Below are positions 58,625 through 64,000 of a DNA stretch of 64,000 nucleotides, piece after piece (position 1 is the first letter of the stretch; every line of letters starts with the position of its first letter). The notes under the pieces were generated by a model. It did no database searches and was not told the origin of the DNA. It saw only the letters and a list, made by a program, of their open reading frames with translations. The translations under genes were made by a program, and so were the position numbers. The DNA comes from Rotaria socialis (taxonomy: Eukaryota; Rotifera; Eurotatoria; Philodinida; Philodinidae): assembly GCA_905331475.1 (NCBI GenBank), contig CAJNYU010000039.1, positions 48,076 through 112,075 of the forward strand. The letters run 5' to 3'.

Positions 58625-61600
58625 ATGGACAAGTTTATTAGAGAATTGACACATGATGATGAACTATTTGAAAAGCAATGGCCTGCTACATTTGATCAAT
58701 TACGAAAACTATACAACGAATACGACGAGAAAAATATCGATATGTCTAATGTCAAAGTGAAAATTTTGGATGCTCTCATTGATTATGCGTTTGCAGAATC
58801 GAGTAATCACCGTGAACCGATTTCTGTCAAATTTACGTTCATCGACAACGTTGCTAAAACCTTAACTGATGATCCACTACCACCACTCGATGAAATGGTT
58901 CGTATTTTGCGACGTATTCTCGATACAAACAATCTATTCAATAAGTGGTATCTAGCCTGCATTGCAGTACTTCACTATAAACTTAAAATATTTGAACGTT
59001 TATCATCGACAAAATCAAGCGATTTAATCGAATCGATTTTTCAAAGTTTAGAAAAGCAGTCATTTTCAAATGAACAAACAGATAGTGCAACACAAGAGAA
59101 GTGGCGAAATTTTCTATCACGAGAAATGTTTTCAGCATTGTTGACGGATACCAATGAATTAAATATTGAAGAAACCATGCTTGTAATGCGACCTGCTTAT
59201 CAACAACTTTTTCGGCAAGTCAAATAGATTTCGCCACAGTCTGTATGAAGATTTAAAGTCAACAAGAAAAATTATAAGTAGACTGTGGGCGTAAACTAAC
59301 ATAATAATTTACCTATACATTCACACCCTACTTTGAAATATATATTGATCCTCAAGTTTTATTTTGTATGAGAACTTAAAACATATTGACACATTCTATC
59401 TAATGCAGTACATTTAATTTTAATTGTTCTATTCTAAAGGTATGCTGCTCGAATGAGTCACCAATCACGGATCTGGTCGGACGTGGTATCAAAATTAGCA
59501 CGACAATTACCAACAGTATTCGATAAATATCAAAATCCAAGCGATACTCGAATCGATCTAGTCGAATGTGTAAAAGAACCGATTTCAAATGACTATGTTG
59601 CTCTACTTGTAAAATCTTACCAAAAAAATGTTCAACTGTTCAAAATGAATTCATCAGAAATTCCGATTGTGATCGAAAAACTTCTATTGATCAGTGAAAT
59701 AGATAGAGCACACGATTTTCTCTATAAAATCATTATCGAGCATTTCGATTCTGCCACGGATATAATTGAGCCTTTAATACGTATGTTAATGCGCACATGT
59801 CCTATGGTTAACATGGATCGTCGGAATGAATTATGTAAACAAGTTATATCATCGCTTGTCCGTAAATTGGGCGATAGTAAATGTAACAAAAAATTGGCAC
59901 CACTTTTTTTCGATTTTATTCTTGTAACACTCGATTTGCATGTCATGGAGGCACCTAAGTGTGCTGAGCGTTTACTTAAAAAACCTGAATTCTATCCATG
60001 GAAAGAACTAGCACCGAAATTCAAAGATCTCGTTCGGTCATGCGTTGCCTACGATACATTCGAAATTAAAACCTATTTTAGTGATCTTGACTCACTTAGC
60101 GAGATTCTTGAACTGGTCGCCAATAGAGCTAAAGCAAACGCTCCCATTTTTCGAGCAACCCATCATGAAGCACTAGAAGCAATATATCGTTGGTCGACAG
60201 CATCAACCGATAATACTAGTACGAAGATACGGTGCGCACATGTTTGCAAGATGGGAGGACAACTATTACAACTCATAGATCAAAAACAAGTTACTGCCGA
60301 CATTTGCTCTCGATTAATTAAAGCACTTGAACAGAGAGTTATCGATAATGAAGATGAAGAATGGTCAGAAGAAACCAATCAAACGATGAACTCATTCTTC
60401 ATAGTAAGAAAACCTTAGGAAATTATTTGACGAATGTTTGTTGCATTTTAGAAACTGGCAGGACAAGTAGGAACTTATATTGAAGTTCTTAAAAATTTAC
60501 CATATGAAGTTCATGGTCAATTGGCTTCATTTATTTTAACTGCACTTAAACGTCCACATCAGAATGAAAATGGACAAATGTCATTCGAATATAGTGCAGC
60601 GATGGCTGTTTGGTTTAAAATTGCACAGTTTTTAAATAATACAGCCGATGCTCGCCTGTATGAACCCTGCCTAAAACAATTACGATCGCTTGCATGTGAC
60701 GACGAGGAAACGAAAGCTTTTGATTGGTCGACTACATTTTGGAGTATTGCAGGTATGAAAATACCGGATATGGCTGCTGATCATGTTGAAGAATTTCTAA
60801 GTGATTTGATTGATCGAAAACAAACACATATGATGGCTCTACTTCCAGTAAGTGTTTATTTTTGTTTAGATAGTCTGCATGAAAATGTACTTGAACAATA
60901 ACAGATGAGCATAACTGACAAAAATAATGCAGACAGCTTAAAGAGAAAAGATTCCATACGTACAAAAATATTGACGCCTGCATCATCTCGATACAGCTTA
61001 GAAATTTCTTGAATGATGTTTCCTTTTTCGTTTCAATAGTTAAATTTGATCACTAACTAAAAGTTGAATGCTATTGGGCAATACTATTTCGTTGTAATTC
61101 ATATTTGTTTAAGCAAAATATACGTTTGAACACCTACGTATCGAGAAGCGTGTATAAAATTTAGTACAATAAATATCTTGAATTAGACATTTTTAACCAT
61201 TTTATCAAAGAATTGAATTTACAATAAAACATTCGTAGCACATATCTCCTGAAAACTATTGACGACATAATCTTTCCAAAAACAAAATTCATATGATCAG
61301 GCAATTGATGAGAAATTGATTGAATGTAAAGTATACTTTTCAAATTGTACAAACCTCAATTGAGCATCTTCTTTCAATTGAAAATAACTCAGACACATTG
61401 AAAAACACTTCTCGCAAGTCATGCAGTCATTACTTACCGAGAATATCTGATTCTCCGAATAATCATGTAAATGGTATTGAACAGCTAATAATATTTTTCA
61501 TATCCAGATATCAACTTTTATCTCACTTTTCAGACGCTCTACTCTAAACGTCCTGATCCTTATCACGCTCGATTAGACGAATTAATCGATGGCATGTTTT

Positions 61601-64000
61601 CTGGAGATATTTCATATGTATCATCATTGGGACACCTCTTTTGGGCCATTACCAAAGAACATCCTGAATTAATTACAGAAAAACAAGTCAATCATATATT
61701 TGCTTCACTCAAGGATTATAATGGTACTTCCCACGAACTGCATCTTATTTTTCAAGGGCTCGGTTTCGTGGCAAATGCCCAACCGCATTTATTTCACAAC
61801 CATCAAGATGTACTCTTGCGTTTTATTCTTGAACAACAAAATCTATCAGCGTACACATGTCTTCAACACTACTTAGTTGCGTCAACTATTGTCGATGGTG
61901 AAAAACGAGCCAATGAAGCACTTACATTGTTCATTGATCTTCTGAAACGTGATTCCGGTATTGCAAATGATATTCGAAAACAAATTTTCTATGCATGTCA
62001 ATCGATTGGTATCATTAATAAGCAAGCACTTGAAGCTAAGAAAGCAGATTTCGAAGCATTTAACTCGCAACCAGAATGCCGCACATTACTCGATTTTATT
62101 AATGGAAATAAAATGAGTGAAGAAAATCAAGCAGCAATAAGTCGAAATCGTGAAGAAATCGCACAAGTGGAGAAACGTGTCGTTAAAACTGAGAAAAATG
62201 TCAACATGGTAACAAAAGTGGTTCAACGACAAGAACTGAAGGTAAAGTTTCTGTTCATCATAGAATATATATTAAAAAAGCAAAATGACAAAGCTCTAAT
62301 ACCCAAACGTATAGGATCCATGCAATAAATATTTTCCATTCTTATAGATGCTGAAATATCAACTTGAGCAACAAGGATCCGATGCAGAATTCGCGGATCT
62401 ATCGACGAGCAGTGAAACTAATCCTAGCACTAAGGATGTTGCTATTGCATGGATTGATCGTATTGACTCGTCCCTTGATACTATCGTTCTTGAATTGCAA
62501 ACAGTCAGAGAGGAATTACGCTTGCTTCGTCAACATTTTCTTAATAAATAAATAAATAAATAAATAAATAAATAGTAATAACATATCAATATATATTTAT
62601 CTCTATACAGGTCACTAATCTTAGTGCACGTGTTGATTCAGTTGATACACGTTTGAACGATGTTACTGAACAAGTGCAGGTACAGGCAAAAGAAATTGAA
62701 CGAATCGATTTAAAAACATTGAGCTATGTACCAGCTGAATGGGGTCGTCAAGTAAGCAAGTTACTTAATCAACGTGCAGATAACGATTGGCGTTTACTCG
62801 GAAAACGCTTCGGTTATTCGACTAGTGAATTACGACACTGGGCTCTTCAATCCGATCCATCTATGAGTTTAATAAATGAATGGTTTGTGACACACAAAAC
62901 TGATGAAGCAACCTATGGATTAGTCAAGATGTTAGATGAAATTGGTCGACAAGATGTAGCGAAAATTATTCGAGAAGCAGTTGCAGAAGCCGGCGAACTC
63001 ATTCCTGATGACATGCCTTTTGAAATCAAACGTCTTCCACCGATCTTTCTTTCGTATCAATGGGGATGTCAAAAAGCTGTAACAACATTGAAGACTCATC
63101 TTGAAGAAGCTGGTTATTCATGTTGGATGGATATTGGACAAATGGGTGGTGGTGATAAGCTGTTTTCTAAGATTGATGCTGGTATTCGTGGCGCAAAAGT
63201 TGTTATCTGTTGCATAAATTCGGCATATAGTCAATCAGACAATTGCTTACGTGAAGTTCATCTATCTGTTAGTACCGGTAAACAAATCATTCCTTTACAA
63301 ATGGAAAAACAAACATGGCCACCTGAAGGTGCTCTCGGTCCAATTATGAGTGAATATTTATTTATTCGTTTTTATGATCGTAAATCGAATTCGGACAACT
63401 ATTGGCCTGCAGATCGATTTACTGAACTTCTTGGTCAGATTCGCTATCATGTAGCGCCAGATCCCGATATGATTAGTGAACGATATAAGGATTGGTTTGT
63501 ACCACATGTCGATAATTTGATCTTTCTTCAGCCAACGTCGCACGATAAAAATGGTAAACAAGTCGAATTAAAAGATGATACTCCACTCGTCGTTATTCAT
63601 CCGCAAGTTATGATTTCATATCAATGGGATCGTCAAACTGATATTGTTGCTCTATATAAACGATTGACACAATTGGGTTATCGTTGTTGGCTTGATATAT
63701 TTCAAATGGGCGGTGGTGATTCCTTATTTGAAAAGATCGATGATGGAATTCGTAATGCTAAATGTGTACTTGCTTGTGTAACTCCGAAATATACGAAATC
63801 GATCAATTGTCGACGAGAAATGTCATTAGCCGATGCACTTAGTAAAACGATTGTACCATTACTACTTGAAGATACAAATACATGGCCACCACCAGGTCCT
63901 ATGGCACTCGTATTTACCGAAAAGCCGCACATTGATTTTCGTCATCCGAATGAAAATATTCCAGATGGACAGGATATTTGGTCATTGAAACAATTCGATC
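58625..64000 (+). CDS. helical-repeat / coiled-coil / Death / TIR-TIR protein (SARM1-like plan), 3' end beyond window
   Basis: Exons 58625-59214, 59440-60403, 60452-60847, 61534-62241 and 62611-64000 join in frame to 1349 residues without a stop before the window edge. Residues 1-845 are all-helical, ARM/HEAT-like. About 845-915 is a coiled coil (REEIAQVEKRVVKTEKNVNM into VTNLSARVDSVDTRLNDV). About 926-1010 is a Death domain (WRLLGKRFGYSTSELRHW, then DPSMSLINEW and LDEIGRQDV). About 1029-1142 is TIR1 (PIFLSYQWG, CWMDIGQMGGGD). About 1216-1327 is TIR2 (VMISYQWD, CWLDIFQMGGGD). Each TIR keeps a Glu in NCLREV (about 1101) or NCRREM (about 1289), aligned with the SARM1 NADase glutamate. I infer a cytosolic NAD-cleaving or adaptor protein of innate immunity or cell death. 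Intron 1 uses GCAAGT as donor (GC-AG); only that choice gives matching phase. Helical-repeat boundaries are inferred. Confidence 0.8.
62348..62551 (+). CDS. alternative terminal exon of the TIR gene
   Basis: Between exons 62241 and 62611 lies an open stretch after a TTATAG acceptor at 62347. It begins in phase 0, matching the exon 4 donor, and codes 67 residues ending with a coiled-coil-like segment (DRIDSSLDTIVLELQTVREE, then LRLLRQHFLNK) before TAA at 62549-62551. No good donor lies inside it, and skipping it keeps exons 4 and 6 in frame through one continuous coiled coil. Inclusion would give a protein of about 953 residues without the Death and TIR domains. Support is splice logic only; transcript evidence is needed. 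Confidence 0.5.
   Translation: MLKYQLEQQGSDAEFADLSTSSETNPSTKDVAIAWIDRIDSSLDTIVLELQTVREELRLLRQHFLNK
62543..62573 (+). promoter_or_regulatory. overlapping AATAAA polyadenylation signals
   Basis: A run of AATA units overlaps the stop of the alternative exon and gives several overlapping AATAAA hexamers. It would serve as a poly(A) signal for the short transcript. It could also be just an (AATA)n microsatellite. Confidence 0.4.

Noticed and set aside
59215-59220. GT donor at 59219 for the first TIR-gene intron
   Set aside because: It leaves exon 2 out of frame; the GC donor at 59215 gives a continuous reading frame.
62543-62573. Reading the AATA run only as a microsatellite
   Set aside because: Not fully rejected: it may be just that, but its position right at the stop of a phase-matched exon makes a poly(A) role worth stating.

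Overview
The window looks like nuclear DNA of an AT-rich bdelloid rotifer, probably Rotaria-like. This is inferred, not proven. The grounds are strongly AT-rich noncoding DNA, intron-poor genes with mostly 50-70 bp introns, family types common in bdelloids (ARM/HEAT-coiled coil-TIR proteins, F-box/LRR proteins, orphan nuclear receptors, single-exon rhodopsin-like receptors), many short inverted-repeat transposons, and two blocks of TGTGGG, the repeat reported for bdelloid telomeres. No virus-like or LTR element was recognised.

Genes in order: a Golgi-type carbohydrate sulfotransferase (367-3160, +); a ubiquitin-like E2 enzyme (11634-12407, -); a coiled-coil protein of unknown role (15780-16508, -); a PLAC8-family protein (23441-23967, -, four exons); an F-box protein (28551-30337, -); a type II membrane glycosyltransferase-like protein (33460-34504, -); a nuclear hormone receptor (41101-42876, +); two paralogous 7TM receptors in tandem (47678-48658 and 52966-53964, -); and a large helical-repeat / coiled-coil / Death / TIR / TIR protein that runs off the right edge (58625-64000, +). 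Two identical tRNA-Leu(AAG) genes lie 18.9 kb apart. The genes do not form a pathway; spacing is wide and much of the space is transposon debris.

Mobile DNA: a 5'-truncated non-LTR retrotransposon on the minus strand (about 5081-10005) is split at its FADD motif by a 3.4-kb DNA element (5802-9206), which carries a 296-bp element (6764-7059). That 296-bp element belongs to a family of at least five copies (4592, 6764, 27367, 36088, 56564) with CCCAGGTCGA termini, 2-bp target duplications and very different motif-dense interiors. Other elements are a 1005-bp hAT-type foldback with an 8-bp duplication (46067), two TA-flanked mariner-type MITEs (1215, 38663), a TTAA-flanked piggyBac-type element (17803), a FLYWCH-bearing inverted-repeat element (39394), a 627-bp GGAATTCC-rich element (19500), and foldbacks at 25198, 32737 and 57212.

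The most notable gene is the last one. It has a SARM1-like plan (helical repeats, coiled coil, then effector domains) but with a Death domain and two TIR domains, both keeping the glutamate expected of TIR NADases. Its first intron appears to be of the GC-AG class, and an intronic exon ending in a stop followed by overlapping AATAAA signals could give a short form lacking all effector domains. All three N positions sit in inverted or duplicated sequence and mark likely assembly weak spots.
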